Source: Phlebotomus papatasi | Lineage: Eukaryota > Arthropoda > Insecta > Diptera > Psychodidae | Reading direction: 5' to 3' | Assembly: GCF_024763615.1 (NCBI RefSeq) | Contig: NC_077223.1 | Coordinates: 18,848,001 to 18,912,000 of the forward strand | Length of the DNA: 64,000 bases | In this document: piece by piece, positions 47,302 to 58,488 of the stretch | Layout of the letters: each line of letters begins with the position of its first letter | How positions within the stretch are numbered: the first letter of the stretch is position 1 | The notes under the pieces: model-generated | What the model saw: the letters and a program-made list of their open reading frames with translations, nothing else | Databases searched by the model: none | What the model was told of the DNA's origin: nothing | Program-made: the position numbers and the translations under genes

Positions 47302-50300
47302 GTATGCTCTGCACAAATTCATCTTTTTTGTCCTTTATTAAATGATATTAAAATTTTCAGATTATTAACTTAATTAAAAACAAACTAAAGAAATCCATTG
47401 TATGGAGTCAGCGGGCAAAGTTTCTGATTATCTTCAATAATTCAAAAGTTTTGGCTACATCAGGCAACCTACAAAATTTTGTAGAGAGATTTTTCAAAAA
47501 ATTGCTGGATTTATTTGATATAACCGATGTAGTTTACGCTTTTGCAAGTGGTATCGTCACATATGATATTTTTAGTACAAGACTTTATCAAAGGACTGTG
47601 GATGGAAGATGTGGTAAGGCATTTTTACTATTCAGTAATAACCTAGTAAAATCGATAAGTAACTTTTGCTAGATCGAATGTTCGAGCGTACTACAATGAG
47701 AGAAATCCGAAAAAGTTAAAATAGTTCCGGAAATGTTAATTTTACCCTGCATTGTTGATCCGAAATCGGTGTAAATATTATGCTTTCTAGGTATATTATG
47801 GGTTAAAGTTACCCTTTTTCATATTAATTTTACACTTAAAAAGGTGTAAAATTAACATTAAAAAATGTTGATATATTTTTACACCTAAAAGTGTCAAATT
47901 TCTGAGTTTTTAAAATTTAAACACTGAAAAATATATTATACACGCATATTTTAAGAAATTCATAAAGATTGATAGTGACATAAAGTTTGATTGTGCCTTT
48001 TAAATATGTGTTACTTTTAAAAAGGTTTAAACCGGTCAATTTGACCGGGTCTTGGTAGGATTACTGAGAGAAATCCGAAAAAGTTAAAATAACATTCCGG
48101 AAATGTTAATTTTACGCTGCATTATTGATCCGAAATCGGTGTAAATATTATGCTTTTTAGGTGTATTATGGGTTAAAGTTACCCTTTTTCATGTTAATTT
48201 TACACTTAAAAAGGTGTAAAATTAACATTAGAAAATGTTGACATATTTTTACACCTAAAAAGTGTTAAAGTTACGAGGAAAAAAAGTTAATAGCACCCTC
48301 TTTTTTCTCAGTGATTTGTGATAAGGGGATACGCGTGATACGTATATTTTGCAATACAATTTTTTGTAAAATAGTGCAATAGAGTAAATTAAGCAAATTC
48401 AAAACCTGTTCCAAATGGAAACTTTTCGCTACTCCAAATGGAAACGTCATTTTTTCCATGATAAATACAGTATTAAATTTTTATTTATATATTTTCTATA
48501 CCTCAGTTTCATTATTTAGGTAATTTTGCTCCGTATAAAGCAAAAATCCACTCATATTCACAAATTTTAATTTGTTAATTTCTCAGAAAAATTAAAAGTG
48601 TACGTTTTCACCATCGAATTTTTCATCAATCAACCATGTTTTACAATGAAAAACACATTAGGGTGATTGTTCTTTATTACTTTTTTTTACATATATGTAA
48701 TATTTCTGGCAGAATTATGTGAAATTAAGTGCTAATATTTATTGTTAATTGTACGTGAAGTTTTCAAATGAAATAATTACCTATTTCGTGAACAAAAAGG
48801 GTTTTTCTGAAGTGTCTGCAGATGCTTCAATAGGGAACCCCGGAAATATCATTTTTTTTGGAGAGATTTTCTTATTGTTTTAGATGGGAAAGGAGAAAAG
48901 ACCAGGAATAAGAACAAATCCTACAGTGAAGAGCAACTGAACAGGGTTTTGGAAGCTTTTCGTCGCGGTTTCACTTTAACTGTTTGTCTCCAATTAGAAA
49001 CTTTCCCTTGTCTCCATTTGGATTAAAATGTTTCCAATAGAAGCATTTTGCACTCGTGTATTTTTCTTGTATTTAAGAAGTTTTCAATTTATATCTGAAG
49101 AATTTTCACTAAACAGTAACATACTAGAAGAGTTTAGGAACAAATTTATGTAATTTTCTTCAGAAAAATATTAACTTAATATGATGAATCTTCTGTTAAA
49201 GTTAAGGAGTCTGGAAATGGTTTTGAATTAGGACATTTACCCTATGTGTATGAAAATTTTGAGTCATACGTATTAAATTTTTAAGAGATATAGCCTTTAG
49301 ACATTTTTTCGGATCTTTTTTCTCAAAATTTAATTTTTGAAATCGATAGTTAAAATTTATCAAAAGCTAATGCTCTGCTTTTATTTAAATTTTACATACT
49401 TGTTCTAGATACGACAATTTAGTGCTTTAACAAAGGATTTTTATTTTCATATAGGTCACACCTTATTTTACAGTGCGAAACGTGATATAAAATACGGCGA
49501 AAATAATAATTTTTTGTATATAAAGTTCTCCAAAAAATCCTAAATTCAGTTTTTTTTTTAAAACCTTTCGTTAAAGTACGAGTTTAACTCATCAGCTAAT
49601 CGGAAATTTAGTTTTGTGACTTCAGGTGAATCAAAACTGAATGATCGTGACCACTGCAAAGAACATTTTATCAATAAAGATCTCAAAAAATCAGATTCTA
49701 ACGGCTGAATTTTGAAAATTTTTAAATGTTAGTATCCTGTCTGACACAACTTTAAATATGTTTAAGATTTTTTTATTGTGTTAAAAAAAATTAAAGATAA
49801 CTTGCTGTTTTATTTGGTTACAGTAATGAATTTGAGCTACCGAATTGGTAATTCCCTTCAGTTTAGAGTTAACCCTTTAAGGACGATTGGAACACCGGTG
49901 TCCCATAAAGAAACTAAATTTTCCTGACTACCTAAAGTTTTTTTTTTCTTATGTCTGTACATAATTGTAAAGTAGAAGGTTGAAGGAATCTAGAATATTT
50001 TTTGCAAGTCTCTAGCTATTGCTATGTAGTAAATATTTAAGCTCAAAAATGGTGAATTTAAAAATTCACAAATTCATAATTGACTTTATTTATTTTTTAT
50101 ACTTCTAATAATTTTTAAGCAAAACCCTTTTGGCAATATAAACTACAATACACATATGTAATATTTTTCATTAAAGCAAAAAATATTATTCATTGATATT
50201 GTCAGATAAATTACTTAAATTTTTGGGCTATTTTTGTCCCTATCGTTCATAGAAGCATAAAATACACCGAATCAGACTCTGTTGAACTTTCCAAGGTTAG

Positions 50301-53300
50301 ATGTAAGACTTATCATTGATTATCTTTCTCAGTTTTATTGTTGATTTTCAGTCCGTAAAAAATGTCTCTTCGTTAAAGGGTCAAGCAATCATTTATAAAG
50401 TTTTTTTTTTACTATTCGAATTCAAAGACTGAGCGGTACAGAATCATTTTTTCTTCAACTTGTTACCCTTCTGTAAGTTAAACGATGAAAGATATTGACT
50501 TCCTGTCTTCAGTGACCACTCCTAGAAAAAAAAACAACCTCAAATTCGTTTCATTTTTCATTTAATTAATTTTTGGAGGTTTTGTATAGCTTGCAGGTGA
50601 ACGTTTCGCACGTTTCGTCCATACACACCTGACCGTAAAATTCGCCATTTTAAATTTTCGAAAGTCCAAGGTCAACCACTCCAAAGAGGCTCAATTTTTA
50701 ACAAAATTGCTTAAATTTAGATTTTTGAAAGGTCTTGAAATTTCCAATCCGGTTGCATTTGCTTTACATTGATAATGAATCGGTAAAGTACCGGTAAATA
50801 ATTTACCTTACATGAATTCACTTTTTTATTTGTATGCTTGTTACTCATACCAAAACATACTAAAATTCGCTCTTCATAAGCAATTTTATTTTTCTTTCAT
50901 AACTTTTCTGAAAAACCAGTGGCAGACCTTTTTAAACCCGGTTTTTAGTTTATTTCGAAAACTGCTAATGATATTATATCGCTCTTTGAAGATTTAATTT
51001 TGAAGAAAGTTTTTAAATTTTAATCGTTGAGAAACTGAAATTTCCCTTGAACGTGAACCCTTGAATCACTATCTCAAACCGTTTAACCGGTTTAATAATA
51101 ATAATAATAAAGCTGGCACAACATTCCATGAAGGAACAAGGCCTTTCCGCAAGGGGATTTCTAGACATGCATTATTCTTTTTTCTTATATGGGATGAGGT
51201 TGTCAGTCCCATGCCCGTGGAAACAAGTACAGTGAAGCTCACTGGATACAATTCGAACACCTTTAACGCCAGAAAAAATTCCTGGTGACCTAAAGGATTC
51301 GAACCTGGGATACTTGCATCACAGAGCGAATGCTCTACCACTTGACCCATTGAGTGCCCCATTTAATAAAACCGATTTAGCCCCTTTAATAAAAAATTAG
51401 TACAATTTGAGTTCCAGACACAATAAAATCATTCTTTATCATATCTTACTTCTTTAGAAAAAATTATTGCCAAGCGGCTTGATTCCTGCCATGACGGAAA
51501 AATCCGTGGTTTAGCGGCACTTCAAGAACAAGCCCTAGAGACAACCACTATGACTCTAAATGATTGTAACTTGAGGATCTGTTGTCAGGTGTCCCCGCCT
51601 TTTGTCGACGAAGAATGCGAAACGGGAATCGAATTGGCTCTCATCCGGGTAATCTGGGATCAAATGAAGTTCGATCCTGAGATCGTCTGTACAAACATGA
51701 GTCGCGGAGATATAGAAGATGGGGTAGCTACAGATCTACTAAATGAACTAGTAGAGAGAAGATGTGACCTTTTGATTGGATCCTTCTTCCCTGACAACGA
51801 TCTCGAAGATTTTGGTCAATCGGTAACCTATATGGAGGACAGTTATACTTGGTATGCTCCGCTAGCTGAATACAGAGCTCCATGGAAGAGTCTCCTGGTG
51901 ATTTTCCTATACAGTACATGGCTACTGTTAATTTTCTCACTAATCTGGGCTGGATCTATGTGGTATGTCTTGGGTAGGTTTTCCCATCGTGAAAACCACC
52001 ACCACAAATTGTACATCCTATGCCTTCTAAATGCTTGGCAAGTGCTAATTGGGATCAGTACCAACAATCGTCCAAATCACATGCCACTTAGGCTCCTCTT
52101 CATCAGTATCGCACTCTATGGACTAAATATAGCCACCATCTATACTTCAAAACTCATCACGGTCTTCACGAATCCCATCTTCGATGATCAGATTGATACC
52201 AGAGAGAAGATTCTGATCTCTGGGCTACCCTTTGGTGGTCGCGCTGAGTATCACGATTGGTTCGACAATGGAGATGAAACTGACAAAGTTGTACTTAAAA
52301 GATTCAACATATCTGCAGATTTTCAACCAACTACTGAGAGTCTAGTGCGCGTAAGAGAAGGGAAACAAATTCTCTTGGCAAACCGGATGTTTGTCCTCAG
52401 TAACAATTACAATGATTTAATTTTTGGTTTTCGCGACAATGTATTTTCGAACCCTATGGAAATTATAACTACAAAAGGTAAGGTATTTTCTTAAACAGAT
52501 TTTTTATATTTTTAATCAGGGGGGTGACAGTAGCTCTGAAAAATGCGACCAGTTTTAGTGTAAATTTTTCCCTGTTTTCTTACACATTTCACGTGATATC
52601 TCCAAAACTACGTAGGTTGCCAATTTGGGGTCTTCGGTTGCCTATTCTATATTAAATTGGCTTTTATTTTGTATTTGTGTTTTTTGGCAATTCACTCTAC
52701 AATGACAGAAAACAGCTAATAAACTCAAAAGTTTTTTCGGCACGCTAAAAACATATGGGAAACATAGGAAACGTCATGCCCCTGTTTTTAATCTTGACAA
52801 AACGCATTGGACCCATGGGACAATTCGCGAAGAATTATTTAAAATCCTCAAAATACACCTTAAATTTTCCTAAGTAGCATTCATATGCAAATTGCCCCAC
52901 TTTCCCTTACAATGGTAACCTAGAGTTATTTTTTTTTTTTTTTTTGAAAGAATGTTATATTTGTGTAAATTTTCCATTTTTTGTTATTGTGTATTAAAGA
53001 TTCATCAATGTTTAATCTTCCATTTAAAGCGTTCATTATTGCATGAATACTCAGGATTGACAATAAATGTATGAGGGATGACAAGATAAAGTCTGACAGG
53101 TTTATCGATAAAATCCTTCATTTAACCTAAACTATAGAACCCAATAAACCCTTTCTAAAAGTCTCTATAGGAAACTTACACAATTTACCCAAAAGCGCTT
53201 TTCCAAATAAAATAAAGCACAAATAACTATGTCAGTGATTTATATGAATTTAATGCCTTTAGCATCCTATTTGGTGTATTCAATTTTCACGTTTAGTAAA

Positions 53301-56300
53301 ATTTCTTGCCATCAATCTTTGCATAAAATCTATTCTATAATATACTATCTTTTGTGTACCACAAGCAACCCTAAATTACAATGCTATATTGTTAAATATA
53401 ATGCAATAGCTGAAAGGGTTTAATTAAAACAGAAGCTTTTGAGCCATTGTGATCATCAATATTGGAATCAATAGACAAATGTGTGAATGGGATTTCTGTT
53501 TTCGAAGCATCATTATAAATTCCCAAGAGACTCTCATCTTTTGTGTAAAAGGTGGTATTCTGTCGAGTGACCATTCCAACACCATTTAAGAACCTAATTC
53601 CTAATAGTCCTAAAGAAATGCCTTCTCAGGCAGTATCGATCTCTATAGACGTTTAATTAAAAGCACGGATGTGATAATCTGATTATTGAAATTGAATACC
53701 TCGTAGCAAGTTCTATATAGTGAATGATGGGGTAAATTTAAGCAGCTGAAGATTTCAAGGACTCGTATGGCAAACAACATCGAATAAATGTATTCCAGTT
53801 ATTTTAATCCACCTACATTTCACTTCTTTTGCAAGTATTAAATTTATTACCCGAAAATTTTATAATTCCGAATGACTTGTATGTCTGAAACTACCCCATC
53901 CTCTCCTAATATGGTTTCAGGATTAAGTACCTAATTACAACACACAAATATATATCTCCCATTGGTTAATGATCTTCCTATTGTAATAAGACCTCTGGCA
54001 CACCTTTATCAGGAAAATTTCATGAAATCCTATCCCTTTCTGTCTCAAACGTTTTGCATAATGGCTTTCCCGTTTTTTGGCACTCAAATTGGATTGAATT
54101 AAATTTAATTTGTTATGATGATCAAAAGAGAAAGAAATATATAACGTTTGAGAAAGAAAGAAATGTAATTTTTGATTTTATTAAATTTTCTTGATCTGTA
54201 AGATGTACCAGTTATTAGTATACTTTTATCATGAGGTAAATTGATTTAACTGATCGTCCTGCATAATTTTTTGTATCTATTTTATTCTCAATATTTTTAT
54301 GTAAAGAAAAGCACAGCATAGAGTAAAGTGGTACAAGTTGGACAGGGCTTTTTTTCTTGATAAATTTAGTACTTCATTTTTATTTGTATATTTTTAATGC
54401 TTTAGTTTTATAATTTGGTGCATTCTGCTTAAAAACAAATTTTGTACTGTATTTATAAAGAAATAAGCCATGTCCAACTTATATCACTTTACCCTAAGTG
54501 TCACTCAGAGCAAGAGTAGTGGGCTATTTTATATATTTTAGTATGAAAGTGCATTTGCTCTAAGCTTCTCATTATTAAATGCTATAAGTGGAAAATTAGA
54601 TTTACGAATTCAATTAATTTTCTATTTATTTAATTAATTTTTTGATTTATTTAGGAACACAATTTATTTATTAGTTCAATTAACACAGAGAGGAGAAATC
54701 CCACTAATCATACTTTATTTGTGTAGTTCACTGTTTCACAAACACCAGTTGTTATAGTTTATTCAATTGAACTATCAATAAATATTTAACAGTGATTGAA
54801 ATTTGACCACTTTACTCATACAGTATAGTAAATACAGTAAATAAATACACTGGTCAAATATAATGCAGCAATATTTACCATAATCCATTTACCCGCTTTA
54901 CAATTCGTTTGTGCATGGTATCCAGTTTAATTTGAAAATTGGGGAAAAATCCCGATTTATAAAATGCCCCAATTGCTCCTTATTCGAAGGTACCCTACCT
55001 AGTCCCCGGCAAGTGGCCTTCAAAGTTGAAGCCAATTTCTTACTTTCACATACAAATGCGCATGGGAATTTTTCTGCACTCGTGATCGTTATTCTAAAAA
55101 ATATTTAAAAATTGAGACGTTTTCCCGTATTATAAGATACCTTTCCGTATGGAGGGATAAATATACTAAATTGTTGTTTAAATAATTTTTTTCCTTGGAG
55201 CACTGTGAGCTGAGTCCGAGATCAATTTAGGAATTGGCTTCAAATTGCTCCATATAAAAAGGCCAACTTGCCAGGCGCTTGTACCCTACTTACGCCTAAT
55301 TAAGTTAAAGTACCCTCTAGTCTGCCTGAGCTTGTTGAATTTTGGGGGTAAAGAATCGCGTCGAGCCAATTTCCTCCATTTCGACTGCCGAGAGCAGTTT
55401 ACTCGACGCGATTCTTTACCCCCAAAATTCAACTCACAATCGAATTTTCACGCATTCCGAGTTGCAAGCACCCCGAGTTGCACGCATTTCGAGGTCACCT
55501 GTATAGAATCTCAGCTACCATAAGCTTATCTGGGCTTATCACTGGTTTTCAAATTATAATGCCGTTCGAATTAAAAATCTGATCCAAAAGTAGCGTTAGA
55601 GTGTGCAAAATTTGGAATTAAACAAAGAAGACTTTATTTTCGGACACTTCCACTTCCAAAGACTTCCAAGCACTTCATTTTCAACTGTACACCACTTCCG
55701 ACCCTAATATCTCCCCCTTGAATAAAGGCAATTTACTTATTGCCGCTGGAATGAGAAGTCCTCGGTTCTCTGTGCGAATCTGATTTATTGAACAATTTCT
55801 TAGACTATTTATACAAAATTATTTTTACCCCACTTTAATTGCTAGGATAGACTTTGTGAGCCCTCAATGCGTCATTGCAGACTAGCATATTCTTTATTTT
55901 GCTGACCGAAACTGCTGATTAAGATGTGAATTAACTGACCATAATGACCTAAATTAATTGGGAACTTAACAATTTTTAATCGTTTATAACTAGAAAACTA
56001 TTAGTTGGAATTTTCCCAAAATGATATAAGATATATTTGAGAGTATGGAGAATAGGATGATAAAGGTGCAGACTCATTTAACATCCTAGTTTCTTTGATA
56101 TTCATTGTCAAAGTGATGTCAATTTTGCATGTTTTGTGAAATGACTCGTTATAATTAAAACTAAAATTGTTACATTAGTCAAACTATTGAGATCTAATCA
56201 AAATAATAGGATATTCCTAGTAGTAAAATTATGTAAAAATAGTCTAGTAGTCCTTAAATCCTTTTAGGATGAACCATATGCTTAGAAATTAGGGGTAACG

Positions 56301-58305
56301 AAAACCCTTGCAGAGCAATCAGCAGTTTTAAGCTGGCTATACATTAGACATAATTTATTGAAATATTTCTTTTCAATATCAAATATTGACAAAAATTGCC
56401 TCCACATTGCAAAGATATATTGACAAAAATGTTTCAATATTAAAGAAAATTGTTTAATAGGCAAATATTGAAATATTTGTTTCAATATGGAACATTTTAT
56501 TCAATATTTTAGGCCAAATTATGTCAATAAAAAATTTCAGTCACATTGAAATAAAATTTCAAAGAAATTCTAAATATCAAATTGATTTGATATTTCCTTC
56601 AATATTTTTTAATGGTCAGGAATCTTCTTCCTTCAGAACATCACAGAACTGCCGGATTTTCCTTGTTCATGAATGAAAACACATCCAAGATAAAAAACTA
56701 AGTCAAGACACATCTCTCCTGCTTCCTCCAGAAAATCCCAGATTCTTGAAATTTTGTTATATATTTTGTTCTATCTCCTCAAGAACCTACCTTGGTCAGC
56801 ACTAATCACCTACTTCCTCCAGAAAATCTCAGAATTTCTGGGATTTTCTTGAATAGCCCAAAACACTTCAGATACCTTCTGTTGTGAGAGGATTCCTGGA
56901 GCTTCCTCCAGAAATCCCAGATCTTCTGGGATTCTCTTGTATATTATGCCCAAAACACTTCAGATCAGATACTTTCTGTGGTCAGAGGATTCCTGTAGGC
57001 AATTATTGAAATATTGGTTTCAATATTCGCTTCAATATTGAAGTTTCCTTTCAATGTCACTTTGAAATGCTATTTCAATAATTTGTCTAATGTGTAGACA
57101 GCTTCAGTGAAACCAAATTCTTTTAATTTTTACGTTAATTTATTCGTATCCTTAACAGGATATAAGGACGTTATGTTGAAATCGTGGTAATTTGGGTATC
57201 AAAAAATATTCTAATATGTTTTAAAAACTCTTAATTGGCATATTTGATTGTAAAATATCGTAATTCAAAATTACTTAAAACTAAAATGTTCCTCATCCGG
57301 AACAATAGGTGTGATTAGAAGGAATCACACTTAATATATGGGTTTCCTGAAAAATGTATGACTTTCCCATGAGTTTTCTAGAAAATTTATTTTTGAAAAA
57401 TGTAAGGGTTTTCTGTGAGTTACTTGAAAAAATGTATGGGCTCCCAGAATTCTTCGGGTTCCATTGGGTACCATGAGAAATACATGACTCCCAGGGTTTC
57501 CTGAAAAATGCATGGATTCCCTGTAAATGCCCTGAAGAATGTATGAATTTCCCGAGTTCCCTGAAAAATGTGTGGATCCCCCGGGTTCCCAGGATTTCCC
57601 ATGAATTCCCTGGCCAAACAGGCTCAAGTTCCTTGAAATCACTTTTACCCGTTGACTAAACTAAGAAAAAAATTAGCAAAAATATGATAAATCTCAAGAA
57701 ATGTCTGTAAAATGGTCTCGGGAAGCCTGAGAAAATCTGTTTGCAAAACTTTGGAAAAACCGCGACTTTTCAATGAAATCCTCATGAAGCTTCGCGGAAT
57801 ATGAGAAACTCTTGTCGATGAAATATGAGCAAGAAGTACCTTTGTTCTTCCTGGTAAATTCATTCCACAAAAGGATTTTACTTACCCACACAAAAACAAT
57901 GCAAAAGCATCTTTTGAGGTTTTCTTCCCGTTTCTCCTCCAAAAACAATGACAATATCTTGATCTTCTTAGGATTTCCTTTGCTGCTCGATTTCAACAAC
58001 ATCATTAGCATACTGAAAGACAATGGCATCACATTCAAGCTCTACAACGATTTTATGTACAACATCACAATTCTGGCCCGCATGAGGACAACTAATAACG
58101 AGGGTGAGTTGTAAAATAATTTTTTTTTATTTAAATATATTTGCACATAAAATAGTGAAATAATCTCCTCATAAATACAGAAATAGATACTGTCTTGACG
58201 ATGAAGCACCTTCAGGGACCATTCATCATTCTCTTGTACGGCTACATCCTCAGTATAATTGTCTTTTGTGGTGAACTGATCCGTCACAGATGGTTCTCAA
58301 AATGA
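46903..58305 (+). CDS. Divergent ionotropic receptor (IR), complete five-exon gene
   Basis: Chemosensory ionotropic-glutamate-receptor-like channel subunit of the plasma membrane. Exons 46903-47301, 47361-47613, 51458-52477, 57972-58103 and 58181-58305 join with intron phases 0, 1, 1, 1 to an uninterrupted 642-residue protein, normal for an IR. Order: signal peptide (about 1-22), variable N-terminal domain (to about 250), S1 lobe with the CQVSPPFV start and GVATDLLNELVERRCDLLIG (about 259-360), M1 (about 361-389), pore loop around WQVLIGIS (411-420), M3 ending YTSKLITVFTNP (about 427-457), S2 lobe (458-612), M4 ILLYGYILSIIVFCGELI (about 615-634). The iGluR glutamate-binding arginine is not evident where it would be expected in S1 (TYMEDSYTWYAP), as in many divergent IRs. 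The subfamily cannot be named from sequence alone. Confidence 0.88.
47361..47613 (+). CDS. IR gene exon 2
   Basis: Residues 134-217 plus one base, after a TTTTCAG acceptor and before a GTAAGG donor. It encodes the continuation of the extracellular domain (from IINLIKNKLKKS to QRTVDGRC). The lone G joins AA of exon 3 to make glutamate. The following intron is 3.8 kb and holds a tandem MITE pair, a TTAA-type MITE and a SINE. Confidence 0.8.
47695..48313. repeat. Tandem pair of GAGAGAAATCCG elements in IR intron 2
   Basis: Two near-identical blocks, 47695-47899 and 48066-48270 (offset about 372 bases), share GAGAGAAATCCGAAAAAGTT, GATCCGAAATCGGTGTAAAT and the inverted TTTTACACCTAAAAAGTGT / ACACTTAAAAAGGTGTAAAA. 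The second starts ACTGAGAGAAA and ends TTTTTTCTCAGT at 48313, a short inverted terminus. Confidence 0.75.
48314..49868. other. Intron sequence without recognised feature
   Basis: Part of IR intron 2; AT-rich, no gene or element end recognised. Confidence 0.45.
49873..50380. mobile_element. piggyBac-type MITE, CCCTTTAAGGACG ends
   Basis: CCCTTTAAGGACG left and TCTTCGTTAAAGGG right, flanked by TTAA (49869-49872) and TCAA (50381-50384). TTAA is the piggyBac target. 508 bases in IR intron 2. Confidence 0.65.
51091..51360 (-). mobile_element. tRNA-derived SINE in IR intron 2
   Basis: Read on the minus strand from 51360: a tRNA-like head with A-box-like TGGGTCAAGTGGTAGAGC and an exact B-box GGTTCGAATCC (51296-51310), a tRNA-unrelated body, and a TTATTATTATTATTATT tail. 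TTTAATAA stands on both sides (51091-51098, in the tail, and 51362-51369) as a possible target duplication. The Pol III promoter looks intact. It ends 98 bases before IR exon 3, in the opposite orientation to the gene. Confidence 0.8.
51458..52477 (+). CDS. IR gene exon 3 (ligand-binding and channel core)
   Basis: The largest exon: residues 218-557 plus one base. Acceptor TTCTTTAG; donor AAAAG before GTAAGG. It carries the end of the N-terminal domain, the whole S1 lobe, M1, pore loop, M3 and most of S2 up to NPMEIITTK. Only the C-terminal part of S2 and M4 are missing, and these are supplied by exons 4 and 5. Confidence 0.9.
52478..54320. other. Intron sequence without recognised gene
   Basis: First part of the 5.5 kb IR intron 3. 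Around 52882 stands a solo TTGCCCCACTTTCCC, one end of the AAGTGGGGC MITE family. Otherwise AT-rich. Confidence 0.45.
54321..54494. mobile_element. TA-flanked MITE GAGTAAAGTGGTACAAGTTG, empty copy
   Basis: 174 bases with TA flanks; ACAAGTTGGACAGGG left and CCATGTCCAACTT right. It is the inverted counterpart of 42591-42975 without the nested hairpin element. Confidence 0.78.
55335..55432. repeat. Perfect 31-base palindrome with nested hairpin
   Basis: Left arm 55335-55365 (TTGAATTTTGGGGG ... GCGTCGAG) and right arm 55402-55432 are exact reverse complements with no mismatch, 36-base loop. The loop contains a second stem ACTGC/GCAGT. Followed by CGAGTTGCA repeats (55458-55486). In IR intron 3. 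No ORF. Confidence 0.85.
55433..56329. other. Intron sequence without recognised feature
   Basis: Apart from the CGAGTTGCA repeats at the start I see no gene or element end. Confidence 0.4.
56330..57104. mobile_element. AAGCTGGCTATACATTAGAC element with minisatellite core
   Basis: AAGCTGGCTATACATTAGAC left and GTCTAATGTGTAGACAGCTT right, both followed inward by TTATTGAAATA arms. TTTCAATATT motifs fill the flanks, and CTTCCTCCAGAAAATCCCAG repeats form an array at about 56720-56990. No ORF. Confidence 0.65.
57335..57617. repeat. Degenerate minisatellite CCCTGAAAAATG(T/C)ATG
   Basis: About eight diverged units of roughly 30-36 bases, each with CCTGAAAAATG followed by GGATTCCC or a variant. The long open frames across it on the minus strand are by-products of the repeat. 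Confidence 0.7.
57972..58103 (+). CDS. IR gene exon 4
   Basis: A 132-base exon after TCTTCTTAG. GA completes the glycine codon of exon 3, then FPLLLDFNNIISILKDNG and the rest of S2 follow: the IR pattern in which a KG-FPxLxxFNxxI block precedes the last membrane helix. Donor GTGAGT at 58104. Sequence upstream of 57972 in the same frame is intron, not coding. Confidence 0.85.
58181..58305 (+). CDS. IR gene exon 5 (last helix and stop)
   Basis: After an ATACAG acceptor, EIDTVLTMKHLQGPF leads into the M4 helix ILLYGYILSIIVFCGELI and a short basic tail RHRWFSK, stop TGA at 58303-58305. The preceding intron is 77 bases. Confidence 0.87.
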
Positions 58306-58363
58306 ATAATACAGTGAGGAGGAGGTTCACATTGCTCCTGTATCTTACTCTTGCGAATTGAAA

Positions 58364-58369
58364 AATAAA
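58364..58369 (+). terminator. Poly(A) signal of the IR gene
   Basis: AATAAA 59 bases after the IR stop codon, the expected distance for a short insect 3' UTR. It lies between the convergent IR and TMEM68-like genes. Confidence 0.6.
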
Positions 58370-58488
58370 AGATTTTTGCCTAAGAGTAACATTTTTTTTA
58401 AAAAGAAAAAATAATTTAAAAATTCGATAAATTCACGCATTGGAATTGCAGAGATGGCTGAGAACTTCAAGGAGAAAAAAAAAGGCAT

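Noticed and set aside
51290..51360. tRNA gene with GGTTCGAATCC
   Set aside because: The acceptor stem and anticodon arm do not form a proper cloverleaf, and a SINE body and TTA-repeat tail follow; it is a tRNA-derived SINE head.
57167..57190. Possible IR exon after TTAACAG at 57160 (reading GYKDVMLKSW then stop)
   Set aside because: It is in phase with exon 3 but ends after ten codons and would remove the last helix; the 57972 exon fits the IR family far better.
57331..57642. 103-codon Gly/Ser/Phe-rich frame on the minus strand
   Set aside because: The periodic protein is explained by the degenerate minisatellite; no promoter, splice or family support.
57812..57971. Open frame upstream of IR exon 4 in the same frame
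   Set aside because: It shows no IR similarity and ends in an AG acceptor (TTCTTAG) exactly where the family match begins; it is intron.
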